A stretch of DNA of 8,789 nt from CAXRDE01 sp964342365 (GTDB lineage Bacteria > Cyanobacteriota > Sericytochromatia > UBA7694): contig CAYFGW010000216.1 of NCBI GenBank assembly GCA_964342365.1, positions 1 through 8,789 on the forward strand, in the 5' to 3' direction. The notes under the pieces are model-generated. The model had not been told where the DNA came from, ran no database searches, and saw only the letters and a program-made list of their open reading frames with translations. Shown here piece by piece: positions 1-7,480 of this stretch (its first letter is position 1; every line of letters starts with the position of its first letter). The translations under genes were made by a program, and so were the position numbers.

Positions 1-2151
1 GAAGGCTTAATTCGTAAGAATTTTCGTGATGAGCTTTATTTTGAGCAAGACAATCAGCTTTTTGTCACCGAAGATAAATTTGTGATTGAAAACCTTGGAC
101 TGCGTCAGCTCAGCGATATAAAAATGGAAATGAAAGCGGTTCCCGCTGTTCCTTTATTATTAGACAACGAGCGCGATGCCCACAAAGTCTCTAAGATTCA
201 CATCGAGGGCGCTGGAGACCACGGCGAATGGTTAGCCAACAACCTCAAACTCAAAGCCGGACGTCGTGTGAATTTGCACGATATGCAAAGAGAGGCCGAT
301 CGTTTATTTGAATCCAATCGTTTTTTGTCGGTGGACTTTTCGCCCGTGGCTACTGAGGAGGGCATTGACTTACAGCTGATCGTACAGCCCGTACCCGACA
401 CCGTTCGCTTTGAGGGCAAGGGTCTGACCCAGGCCAATGTGGACAGCTTTTTCAAAAAGCCCCTGACTCAGGAAAATATTGACGCTGGTGTTGATAAACT
501 CAGGGCTCATTTTCAGGATCACCCGCAGTATCTGCTTCAGGATGTGCAGGCCCATGTACAGGGAAAGCAGCTTTTGCTAAACGTCAATCACGCCGAGATT
601 CCTTCTACCCTCAAAACCTCTGGCGATGAAGCCCTGCACGATTTGATTCCAAAGCCCTATAGTCAGGCCAATATTGAAAAAGGCGTGGCGGCTCTGCGGC
701 AGCATTTTCACCAGCAAGCGCAAATCGTTCCCGAACTCAGCGTCTCGGTGAACGGCAGCGAACTCTCTATTGATTATAAAGCTACCGCCATGCCCACCCG
801 TCTTGAGATTCAGGGCAGTTCTGTTTACACCTCAGAAACGCTCAAACAGCTGATGCCACAGCCGCTCACCATGGACAATATTGAAAAGGGCTTACAGGCC
901 ATTAAAGAGCATTACCAAAATGAAGGTTACGTGCTCTTAGAGCCAGACAGCGTATCAGCGGACCTTGAAAAGGGTGAGTTGCGCATTAACGTGCGCGAAG
1001 CCCGCCTTTCTGAAGCGGTGTTTACCGGCAACGATAAAACCCAGACCGACATTTTGCGGCGGGAAATGCAAACCCAGAAGGGGCAGGTGCTGAACCTGAA
1101 CACCTTGAACAAAGACATGGAACGCATTCAGGGCACCAGTACCCTCGGTGGTCTCCAGCACCGCGTGGAAGCCGATCCGGAAAACCCTGAGCAGGTGCGG
1201 GTGCATGTGCATGTCTCCGAAGAGAAAGCCTCTAGCTTAAACGTGGGTGCCGGCTATAGTATTAGCAAGGGGCCTTTTGGCACCGCCAGTCTGAGCATGA
1301 ATAATTTACAGGGAAAAAATCGCAAGCTCAGTGCCGACGTAAGTCTTGGCACCAAGGTCATTGGCGGCGGCGTTAGTTATCACGATCCCTGGGCTTTTAA
1401 GGGCCGCACCTCGCTAGGCGCCAGCGTGTACCACCGTCACTGGAAGGGGCCCTTTTCTAATGAGGATCGCACCGGAGCCAAAGTCACCATCGGAAAGCCC
1501 CTGGGCGATATTTATGAGTCTCCCTGGCGGCTGGACTTGACCGCCGGTGTCGAACGCATTGGCATTGACGATCAGTATTCGGTGGGCAAAGACGGCGTGG
1601 ATTTCCGCAATTCGCTCCGCTCCACACTCACTTATAATAAACTGGACAATCCCGTGCTTCCTCACGAAGGCAATCGCTTCCAGTTGTCACTGGAACCGGT
1701 TTACACCGACGGTAATCTTATTGGAAAAGTAGACTCCAAATACGAACACCACATTCCTCTGGGTGAGCGTTTTACCCTCAGTGGAGACGTGCAGGGCGGC
1801 ATGGTGCTCGGAGACGCTCCCCTTTACGATAAGTACAGCAATGCCGGGAATGGCCGAGCCCTGATGGGTTGGGAATCCGACGGTTCACTGGTGGGTTCTA
1901 ACTACGCCGTGGGCAATGTGAGCCTGCGCAGCGAAATCTGGGGACCTGTGAGCGCCACCGTCAAAGTCAGTGCCGGAGACTATTTTGACGACTTTAACAG
2001 CATGTCTCCCAAAGTGGGTGCCGGTGCCGGTGTTAACGTCAAACTGGGTAAATTTGGCGTCCTGCATGCGGGTTACGGTGTCAAACTGCTGGGCAAGGAG
2101 TCCGACAGCAAGGGTGGCGCTTTCCACATTGGTTTTGGTATTCCTTTTTAA
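1..2151 (+). CDS. Omp85/BamA-superfamily outer-membrane protein, 5' end outside window
   Basis: Outer-membrane beta-barrel protein of the Omp85 superfamily, which inserts or exports proteins at the outer membrane. The frame is open from base 1, and a GTG at 82 has no Shine-Dalgarno sequence before it, so the gene starts upstream of the window. Five consecutive POTRA-like units can be read at about 187-390, 391-594, 595-786, 787-1002 and 1003-1230. The first is the most canonical (VSKIHIEG ... NRFLSVDF ... LQLIVQP), while units 2-4 share a [PL]xxxNIxxGVxxLRxHF helix. The barrel runs from about 1234 and ends in FHIGFGIPF, with the terminal Phe typical of a beta-signal. The lid-loop region (1849-1950) aligns with the family VRGF/Y motif but reads LMGW, with Met (codon 1864) where the near-invariant Arg is expected. 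No cysteine is present. Five POTRAs fit BamA rather than TamA (3) or two-partner TpsB proteins (2), but the missing Arg and the odd POTRAs suggest a divergent paralogue. Family assignment is firm; the exact role is not known. Confidence 0.9.
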   Translation, partial: EGLIRKNFRDELYFEQDNQLFVTEDKFVIENLGLRQLSDIKMEMKAVPAVPLLLDNERDAHKVSKIHIEGAGDHGEWLANNLKLKAGRRVNLHDMQREADRLFESNRFLSVDFSPVATEEGIDLQLIVQPVPDTVRFEGKGLTQANVDSFFKKPLTQENIDAGVDKLRAHFQDHPQYLLQDVQAHVQGKQLLLNVNHAEIPSTLKTSGDEALHDLIPKPYSQANIEKGVAALRQHFHQQAQIVPELSVSVNGSELSIDYKATAMPTRLEIQGSSVYTSETLKQLMPQPLTMDNIEKGLQAIKEHYQNEGYVLLEPDSVSADLEKGELRINVREARLSEAVFTGNDKTQTDILRREMQTQKGQVLNLNTLNKDMERIQGTSTLGGLQHRVEADPENPEQVRVHVHVSEEKASSLNVGAGYSISKGPFGTASLSMNNLQGKNRKLSADVSLGTKVIGGGVSYHDPWAFKGRTSLGASVYHRHWKGPFSNEDRTGAKVTIGKPLGDIYESPWRLDLTAGVERIGIDDQYSVGKDGVDFRNSLRSTLTYNKLDNPVLPHEGNRFQLSLEPVYTDGNLIGKVDSKYEHHIPLGERFTLSGDVQGGMVLGDAPLYDKYSNAGNGRALMGWESDGSLVGSNYAVGNVSLRSEIWGPVSATVKVSAGDYFDDFNSMSPKVGAGAGVNVKLGKFGVLHAGYGVKLLGKESDSKGGAFHIGFGIPF

Positions 2152-2196
2152 ACGAAAAACCCTGTGCAAAACGTAATTTAAAGCGAGGATTTACAT

Positions 2197-4815
2197 TTGA
2201 ATATCGGACGTTCTATTCATCCAGATTACGCAGCACCCTCAAATCCGATTCCACCAGGCAATCTTCAGCCCGAGACACCTGGAGTTGATAACATTTCATT
2301 ATCAGAGCAAGTTCCACCTGTGGAACCTACAAAAGCCATTTCTGAAGACCAGTCTTCCGTGCCTCAGTATGCTTCTACAAATTCAGCAGCCCTTGAGGCC
2401 ATTCCACAAGTCTCTGATTACCTGTATGCGGAAGATATTGATTATTCAGAACTGGTGGACGGAGCCTTATTAAGAGGCAAGTGGAGTCGCGGAGAACGCC
2501 GTGCATACGGCAAATCCATGAAAAACAACGCTTCAAAATCTGAAGATACGCCCTTCGCTTTGAAAATCAATCAATTAACAGCACAACAGGACAAAATAAA
2601 AACACAAATTCAGCATTCATCAAACCCTAAGACTTCTCAGGCTTTGGCGAGATCTCTCGAATTCATTACAGCTTCTATTGATGTATTTACACAACTGGAG
2701 CGTTCTTTTGATGCCGGTAAAACCGATAAAGAACAAGACAGTGCTGAGTTTCTTAAACTGCTTACCCCTTTAGACAGAGCACTTCATGAAATGAAACCCG
2801 ATCTTTCGAGCGAAGATTTTTCTGTTCTAAAAGAACAACTAAGTGACTTCGATAAAATGGCAACGCTGTTTGTTCAACCCGGTCAACGCATTGAAAGTAA
2901 TATGGGCCGACTTATAAGCCGGACTTATCGTCGACTCGATCAAATCCATCAGGGAATGGATCCAAAACAGGCGGGCGGGCGCAAACGCGCTAACGAAACG
3001 GCTGACCTGAACGGCGCTTTACAAACCTACGCCAACGATGCCTCAGACATGATCACGTTTATGAAGCGACTGGAAAACCTGATCGGAGACATTAAATCAG
3101 GGAAAGTGGATCGTGCTACCGCCATGCAGCGCGCAAGACAGAGTATTCCCGGAACATCCAATGCGTTCAAAAATGTTTTTGAAGCGAGAATCAGCGCACA
3201 GATAGATATCAGAGAAGCCGAAGAAAAAGCACGACTGGCCACGGAACGTCTGGAGCAGGGACGGGCTTTGGACCCCAAAATTGAGTCAGCATTGACCAAC
3301 GGTAAACAGCTGAGACAGCAAGGGCAAGCTCACGCCAGAGGGGCCACAGCGTCTGCGCGACAAAACAATATTTTCAGAGCACAGTTGAGTCATGAGATTT
3401 CAAAAGCCCACCAGACATTGGCCCGCCAAAGTACGCATCAGGCCCGCGCACACCTGGAACAAAGAGAACAGCTAGGAAGAGAAAGTCGAACACTTTCGGG
3501 ACAAGCTCAGAATCTAAGCGATAATGCAGCAAAAAAAGTAGCTTTTATTAAAGGCTCCGATTATAAGAAAGAGTTTGCGCCCTCTGTGGCTCAATGGGAA
3601 CAAGAGCATCGCTCACTTGTGGGCATGCTGGCCTCTGTTCGCACAGAGCAAAACCAGTACGATTCAGAAACCACCGCGCTGTCTACACGTATTGCTCAGG
3701 CAGAAAAAGCCGATGTTCAACTGGAAAAAAGTATTTCCATGTCATCCAAAGAAATACAGGCAGCAAAGTCACGCTATCTTTCTCAACAACAAGCAGATAA
3801 TGACAACGCACTGGGTGATATGGAAAAACAAATGGAAGATGAATCCATCACCAGTATGAGTGCGCAACTCAAATTAATCGGATTTTATGGCGTGGGTGTA
3901 GAGGGGATGCGAGGTGAAGCGGCCCTTTCCGGTCTGATCAAACTTGATGCAAAAAGAGAAGCGGACGGTGGTTTTCTCATGTCCGTCACACTTGGAGCAG
4001 AAGTGAGTGGGGAGATCAAAACATTTTTCTATGAAGCAAGTCTTGCTTATGGTGAACAGTGGACTGAGGGCATAAAACTGGATACGCTGGCAGAAGTGCG
4101 GCAATTTAATAAGCTTCTGAAAACCACCATTAATGATATGGGAATGCACGGCCTGGACTCTCCTGAAGCCCAAAGCGCCTTGAACACACTGGTCAGATAT
4201 GCACAACAAAATAGACGAAGCGAAACGAAAAAGTATGTTAAAGGCGCAATAAAACTTCCGGGGAATAGTGGGGGAAGCTACGAAAAAAGTTGGGGAACCC
4301 GAGACCAAAGAGATATCGTGGATAAAAACAACAATGGTGTTCACGATGCCGGTAAAAAATTATCTCGCGAAAGAACCCGTTATAGCAAATCGGAAGGCAA
4401 TATAAAAGTCCGGGGCGTCAACTTCAAATTTAGCTGGAACAACGAATACAAATTGAATGGCAAAGCAGACAACAGTACCTTTGAATTTGTCATGGATCCA
4501 GGAAAAGCACTCCCCACAAGCGCTATTTCTGAAGTCATGACAGCCCTTGAAAAGGCCGACGTTCCGAGGGACGTCCGTCAAGATATTCAATCCTCCTTAA
4601 AAGGAAAAACAAACAGAAGCCGCTCTCAGACTCTAAAAATTTCCAGAAGCACAAAACCAGGTCAGAAACCGGTGATTAAAACTTCAATTTTAGATACAAA
4701 TAAAATAACCGAAAAGATAGAAACGCCCAGAACACCCCAGGGAGGTGGCGTGGATGTAGAGCTGACGGCGTCCACTACACGAGAACAACTTTTGTCTGAA
4801 AGAAAAATTGGGTAA
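2197..4815 (+). CDS. Large cysteine-free helical protein of unknown function
   Basis: Family not recognised. The start is a TTG preceded by GAGG (8 nt spacing); no in-frame ATG occurs until 2518, so the TTG is well supported. The 872-residue product has no signal peptide or membrane segment and no cysteine. Visible layout: a Pro/Ser-rich, probably disordered N-terminus (about 1-65); a mostly helical, Gln/Lys/Glu/Arg-rich middle (about 110-550), including an almost uninterrupted Ala/Gln/Arg/His-rich helix at about 329-445; then a beta-rich segment (about 555-635) with alternating hydrophobic strands, such as FYGVGVEGMRGEAALSGLIK. A short acidic loop DKNNNGVHDAGKK at 709-721 matches the DxNxNGxxDxG calcium-loop pattern. 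The tail (about 790-872) is basic and low in hydrophobics. It lies 45 bp after the Omp85 gene with no visible terminator between, and its TAA overlaps the next ATG. Codon use looks more AT-rich than in the flanking genes. It could be a secreted or surface-associated substrate, or an effector, but that is inference from lack of cysteine and context only. Confidence 0.85.
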   Translation: MNIGRSIHPDYAAPSNPIPPGNLQPETPGVDNISLSEQVPPVEPTKAISEDQSSVPQYASTNSAALEAIPQVSDYLYAEDIDYSELVDGALLRGKWSRGERRAYGKSMKNNASKSEDTPFALKINQLTAQQDKIKTQIQHSSNPKTSQALARSLEFITASIDVFTQLERSFDAGKTDKEQDSAEFLKLLTPLDRALHEMKPDLSSEDFSVLKEQLSDFDKMATLFVQPGQRIESNMGRLISRTYRRLDQIHQGMDPKQAGGRKRANETADLNGALQTYANDASDMITFMKRLENLIGDIKSGKVDRATAMQRARQSIPGTSNAFKNVFEARISAQIDIREAEEKARLATERLEQGRALDPKIESALTNGKQLRQQGQAHARGATASARQNNIFRAQLSHEISKAHQTLARQSTHQARAHLEQREQLGRESRTLSGQAQNLSDNAAKKVAFIKGSDYKKEFAPSVAQWEQEHRSLVGMLASVRTEQNQYDSETTALSTRIAQAEKADVQLEKSISMSSKEIQAAKSRYLSQQQADNDNALGDMEKQMEDESITSMSAQLKLIGFYGVGVEGMRGEAALSGLIKLDAKREADGGFLMSVTLGAEVSGEIKTFFYEASLAYGEQWTEGIKLDTLAEVRQFNKLLKTTINDMGMHGLDSPEAQSALNTLVRYAQQNRRSETKKYVKGAIKLPGNSGGSYEKSWGTRDQRDIVDKNNNGVHDAGKKLSRERTRYSKSEGNIKVRGVNFKFSWNNEYKLNGKADNSTFEFVMDPGKALPTSAISEVMTALEKADVPRDVRQDIQSSLKGKTNRSRSQTLKISRSTKPGQKPVIKTSILDTNKITEKIETPRTPQGGGVDVELTASTTREQLLSERKIG

Positions 4816-5204
4816 TGCCCCCCACCAGAATAGATGCTCATTATCAGGCGCTGGGAGATTTCCCGTTTCAAATTCAGACCCAAATGATTTATTCGAAACG
4901 AGCGGAATGGTGGTTCAAATACACCGAAGCCCAACATTATCTGGAACTTAAATTAGAAATCGCAAAAGCACATCTAGAAACGCAAGAAAAGTTGTTATTA
5001 AAGGCTTTCCATCGGATTCCAGAACGCTTTTTAGCAACGCAACTCCCCGTTTATTTATTCCGGATGAAAGCCATAGCTTTGAAACCAGAACGACTTAAGC
5101 AGCTCTGTCAAGAAAAGGAAACCCACCACTTTTTAAAAATAGACCATGCTTTTGTTACCCATTTGGATAACTACGAATGTCGAGGACTTTCTTCCTGGTT
5201 TTAA
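4815..5204 (+). CDS. Hypothetical protein, 129 aa
   Basis: Not recognised. The ATG overlaps the stop of the preceding 872-residue gene (TAATG at 4813-4817), which points to translational coupling; there is no strong Shine-Dalgarno sequence of its own. The product is soluble, basic and aromatic-rich, with no signal peptide or membrane segment. Residues about 25-70 (YSKRAEWWFKYTEAQHYLEL and onward) and about 80-105 look helical. Two cysteines are present near the C-terminal half. Its coupling to the large cysteine-free gene suggests a partner, for example a chaperone or accessory subunit, but it lacks the small acidic character of classical secretion chaperones. A real gene is supported by the coupling, the 129-codon open frame and the downstream gene beginning 10 bp after its stop. 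Confidence 0.75.
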   Translation: MPPTRIDAHYQALGDFPFQIQTQMIYSKRAEWWFKYTEAQHYLELKLEIAKAHLETQEKLLLKAFHRIPERFLATQLPVYLFRMKAIALKPERLKQLCQEKETHHFLKIDHAFVTHLDNYECRGLSSWF

Positions 5205-5214
5205 GGCAGAAATC

Positions 5215-5610
5215 ATGAAATTGCACTGGCCTCTTCAATGGAACTACGGGCTGGCCTGCCTGATAATCTTTGGTATTGAAGTCATAATTGCTCGCTTTGT
5301 GCACGACGGATTTATACGTCCGTTTCTGGGCGATGCTCTGGTCATTGGCCTGATCTACACCTTCGTGAAAACCTTTTTTAACACGCCCCCCAGACCGGCG
5401 ATTTTGGGTGTAGTGGCTTTTGCGTTTACGGTGGAAGTGGCTCAGTACTTTCAACTGGCGCACTATCTTGGCCTGGCGGATCAACGCTGGGCCGTAATTG
5501 TACTGGGTGCCACCTTTGACCCGCTGGATTTGCTGGCCTATGTACTGGGCGGGCTCGGTTGTTACGGCGTGGAAAGATGGTATAGATACAGTTTTTCAAA
5601 TACGATTTGA
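5215..5610 (+). CDS. DUF2809 family small integral membrane protein
   Basis: A 131-residue inner-membrane protein of the DUF2809 family; its biochemical function is unknown. Four hydrophobic segments are visible at about 11-27, 40-55, 61-80 and 104-119. The family hallmark is clear in the second half: EVAQYF (74-79) followed by LGATFDPLDLLAYVLGG (97-113), with Asp102 and Asp105 at the mouth of the last helix. The ATG at 5215 is preferred over the earlier in-frame ATG at 5146. It has AAGG 8 nt upstream, follows the previous stop by 10 bp, and yields the family's normal length; the 5146 start would add 23 residues overlapping the upstream gene. Probably the last gene of the leftward operon. Confidence 0.85.
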   Translation: MKLHWPLQWNYGLACLIIFGIEVIIARFVHDGFIRPFLGDALVIGLIYTFVKTFFNTPPRPAILGVVAFAFTVEVAQYFQLAHYLGLADQRWAVIVLGATFDPLDLLAYVLGGLGCYGVERWYRYSFSNTI

Positions 5611-5635
5611 CGTAAAAAAGCAGGCGTGGTATTTG
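5607..5635 (+). promoter_or_regulatory. Probable sigma-70-type promoter for the lipoprotein gene
   Basis: TTGACG (5607-5612), overlapping the DUF2809 stop codon, is followed after 17 bp by TATTTG (5630-5635), preceded by TG at 5627-5628 as in an extended -10. The -35 is strong and the -10 weak. A start near 5642 would leave a short leader of about 29 nt before the lipoprotein ATG. Read-through from the upstream operon is also possible because no terminator is visible between them. Confidence 0.4.
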
Positions 5636-5670
5636 TGCTTTAACAGCTAAGTTTAAAAAGGAAGTTCGTG

Positions 5671-6801
5671 ATGCAAAAATCCAAATTAATGTCTACACTG
5701 GCCCTGGGAACCGTGTTAAGTCTGAGTGCCTGCGGTGGAAGCCAGGCCAAAGTCGATCCAGAAATTATGGCGGCCCTGGAAAATGTGGTGCAAAAATGTA
5801 AGGTAGACGTTTCCGGCAATACGGTCACCGAATGTAAAGACAATGCCTTTAAAGATCTGCGGGCCATGTTTAGCAAAAACCCCAAAGAGGGTATTCCTAA
5901 AAAAGATAAGTTTGAAGCCCTGGACACCTTTTCCACCGCCCTCAAAAGCGAAAATAAGGAGCTGGCCGTGGCCGCCTCCAGTCTGCTTTACAACGAATAT
6001 CGCACCCTGGGCACCGAACCCGACACCACAAAACTCAAACCCGACGCGGCCAAACGCATGATTGAAGCCGTGGGCCAGTCCCCCCAATACCAGGCGGCCC
6101 AGTCTCTCAAAGCAGCGGTACATACTGCCATGCTCACCCAACAGTCCGAGGCCCTGTATCAGATGATGGATAATCACAGTTATGACAGTATCCCCGGTCT
6201 GGGATACCCGCACATTATGCGCTACGGACGGTTAGATGCTTTTCCAAAAATCAAGTCTCTGGCAGACGCAGAAGATCCTAAGCTAGTGAGTGCAGCCTTT
6301 AAAGCCCCCCGAAATATGTATAAGCCCAGCCCCGAAGAAATGGCTCCCGTTTGTCAGTGGGCCAAAGGCTATCTTTCTGACAGTCGTGATGCGGCTTATA
6401 ACGGTGCTGCTCGCCTGATGATTAAGTGTCAGGGGGAATACATTGACGCTCTGTTAGAAGAAGGTGAAAAGCGCCTCAAAGAAAACAATCGTTTTACCCG
6501 CGATGATTATCTGGTGTACCGCGACGTGTGCTTTAGCCCTGTCAAAGGCCTCATTAAAGAGGCGGGCTTCCAGGCCCAATGTAAGCGTACCGCCGAATTT
6601 TTAGAAGCCGCCGTAAACAATGAAAAGGTGGCCTCGCGGGATCGCGGTCTGGCCCTCTTTGCTATTTATTATCAGCGGCGCAACGCGGATTCCATGAAAA
6701 TCATGCAAAAGTACAAAGAGCATCCCGATGAAAACATTCGCAAATACGCCAACGAGTCTATTAAAAGCCTTAAAGAGGTGTACAAAATCCCCGAGAGCTA
6801 A
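5671..6801 (+). CDS. Lipoprotein, helical repeat-like, unknown function
   Basis: A secreted lipoprotein of 376 residues. The N-terminus is a classical type II signal peptide: two Lys in the first five residues, a hydrophobic stretch, then the lipobox LSAC with Cys21 as the acylated residue. Gly at +2 and +3 does not give inner-membrane retention, so outer-membrane anchoring is likely. The ATG at 5671 is chosen over the adjoining GTG at 5668 because AAGGA (5658-5662) is 8 nt from it. The mature part looks entirely alpha-helical with HEAT-like pairs of helices, clearest at the C-terminus (RDRGLALFAIYYQRRN, then NIRKYANESIKSLKE). It holds six further cysteines at 43, 55, 228, 253, 287 and 304, whose spacing suits three local disulfides in the periplasm. 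No enzymatic motif was seen. Family not identified; a structural or binding role is a guess. Confidence 0.85.
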   Translation: MQKSKLMSTLALGTVLSLSACGGSQAKVDPEIMAALENVVQKCKVDVSGNTVTECKDNAFKDLRAMFSKNPKEGIPKKDKFEALDTFSTALKSENKELAVAASSLLYNEYRTLGTEPDTTKLKPDAAKRMIEAVGQSPQYQAAQSLKAAVHTAMLTQQSEALYQMMDNHSYDSIPGLGYPHIMRYGRLDAFPKIKSLADAEDPKLVSAAFKAPRNMYKPSPEEMAPVCQWAKGYLSDSRDAAYNGAARLMIKCQGEYIDALLEEGEKRLKENNRFTRDDYLVYRDVCFSPVKGLIKEAGFQAQCKRTAEFLEAAVNNEKVASRDRGLALFAIYYQRRNADSMKIMQKYKEHPDENIRKYANESIKSLKEVYKIPES

Positions 6802-6809
6802 ATGTCCGG

Positions 6810-7352
6810 TTACATGTGGATCAAAGTCTCCTCCGGGGGTAGATCTGCCTGTTGCCGGGTTTGATGGCGATGGTCATCCAACGCTTTCTGTAAGCGGGCG
6901 GCATCGGCGTGATTGAGCGAAGTTTTAATCAATAAACCGCCGGTGCCCTCCACCTCTTCGAGCAAACGCTCGAAGTTCATTTCTCTCACCAGCACAAATA
7001 AAATGCAGCTACCGGTTTGCAGATTTTCACCCATTTTTTTCATCATGGGGTCCTCAATACCCAGATCCGTAAGGGCTCCGCCAATGGCACCAGAAGCAGC
7101 TCCCACAGCCACACCCAGTAAGGGATTCATAAATAGAATGCCCACCAGCAGACCTAAAAAGCTGCCCTGGATGGCACCGGTGGTGGTCAAATCAATGGCC
7201 TGATGCAGTTTGACCTTGCCATCGGACTTTTTCTCAGCGATGACAATATCTTCTAATTCCAGCAAATAATCGTGCTGGGTTTCTCCCAGCGTATTTCGCA
7301 TGGCTTCAGCTTCAGCCATCGTGGGGTAAGCAATCGCAAAAAGGGTTTTCAT
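6810..7352 (-). CDS. DUF1269 family membrane protein
   Basis: A 180-residue protein that fits the DUF1269 family (function unknown). The pattern is an N-terminal beta-alpha unit (MKTLFAIAYPTMAEAEAM), then ELEDIVIAEKKSDGKVKLHQ, then a Gly/Ala-rich hydrophobic stretch at 57-95 (GSFLGLLVGILF, GVAVGAASGAIGGAL) that resembles a glycine-zipper hairpin, then a soluble C-terminal beta-alpha unit (SCILFVLVREMNFERLLEEV ... GGLLIKTSL). The ATG at 7352 is preferred: AAGGAG (7360-7365, minus strand) sits 7 nt before it, whereas the ATG at 7358 would be only 1 nt away. It converges on the lipoprotein gene with 8 bp between stops and is divergent from the RRM array. No convincing promoter was found upstream on the minus strand. 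Confidence 0.85.
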   Translation of the reverse strand: MKTLFAIAYPTMAEAEAMRNTLGETQHDYLLELEDIVIAEKKSDGKVKLHQAIDLTTTGAIQGSFLGLLVGILFMNPLLGVAVGAASGAIGGALTDLGIEDPMMKKMGENLQTGSCILFVLVREMNFERLLEEVEGTGGLLIKTSLNHADAARLQKALDDHRHQTRQQADLPPEETLIHM

Positions 7353-7436
7353 GATCATTCTCCTTTTATATTGTTCTTATCTTAGAGAAGAATATGTTAA
7401 AAAAACGCAAAACATGGCTTTGTTTTGAATAAAAGC

Positions 7437-7465
7437 TGGACAGATGCCCCATAAAATTTTATAAT
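7437..7465 (+). promoter_or_regulatory. Promoter of RRM gene copy 1
   Basis: TGGACA (7437-7442), 17 bp spacer, then a perfect TATAAT (7460-7465). The predicted start is near 7472, giving a leader of about 143 nt. The same architecture (one-mismatch -35, 17-bp spacer, near-consensus -10) recurs in front of the other two copies although the surrounding bases differ, which strengthens all three calls. Confidence 0.75.
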
Positions 7466-7480
7466 CAGGTAACAACCTGA
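7465..7480. promoter_or_regulatory. 16-bp perfect dyad at the copy 1 start site (operator candidate)
   Basis: TCAGGT-AACA-ACCTGA is a perfect 6+6 bp inverted repeat beginning at the last base of the -10 box and spanning the predicted transcription start (about 7472). Because half of it would be untranscribed, a DNA operator is likelier than an RNA hairpin. It is absent from promoters 2 and 3. Confidence 0.4.

Noticed and set aside
3874..4344. 156-codon open frame on the minus strand inside the large unknown gene
   Set aside because: It lies wholly antisense to a well-supported gene with proper start and coupling, and has no Shine-Dalgarno signal or recognisable protein pattern.
4321..4356. 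Canonical EF-hand in the large protein
   Set aside because: Position 12 of the loop is Lys rather than Glu/Asp, and no flanking helix pair is evident; kept only as a calcium-loop-like motif.
82..4815. Two-partner secretion system (TpsB plus TpsA)
   Set aside because: The barrel protein has five POTRAs rather than two, and the large protein has no signal peptide, TPS domain or repeated beta-helix pattern.
5617..5641. AAAGCA/TGCTTT hairpin between the DUF2809 and lipoprotein genes as a terminator
   Set aside because: Only six mostly AT pairs, a 13-nt loop and no T-run after it; it also overlaps the probable -10 box.
5716..6213. 165-codon open frame on the minus strand inside the lipoprotein gene
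   Set aside because: Antisense shadow; the forward frame has a signal peptide, lipobox and Shine-Dalgarno sequence.
6802..6809. Bidirectional terminator between the convergent lipoprotein and DUF1269 genes
   Set aside because: Only 8 bp separate the stops and no inverted repeat with T-run is visible there; transcripts probably overlap or end inside the opposing gene.
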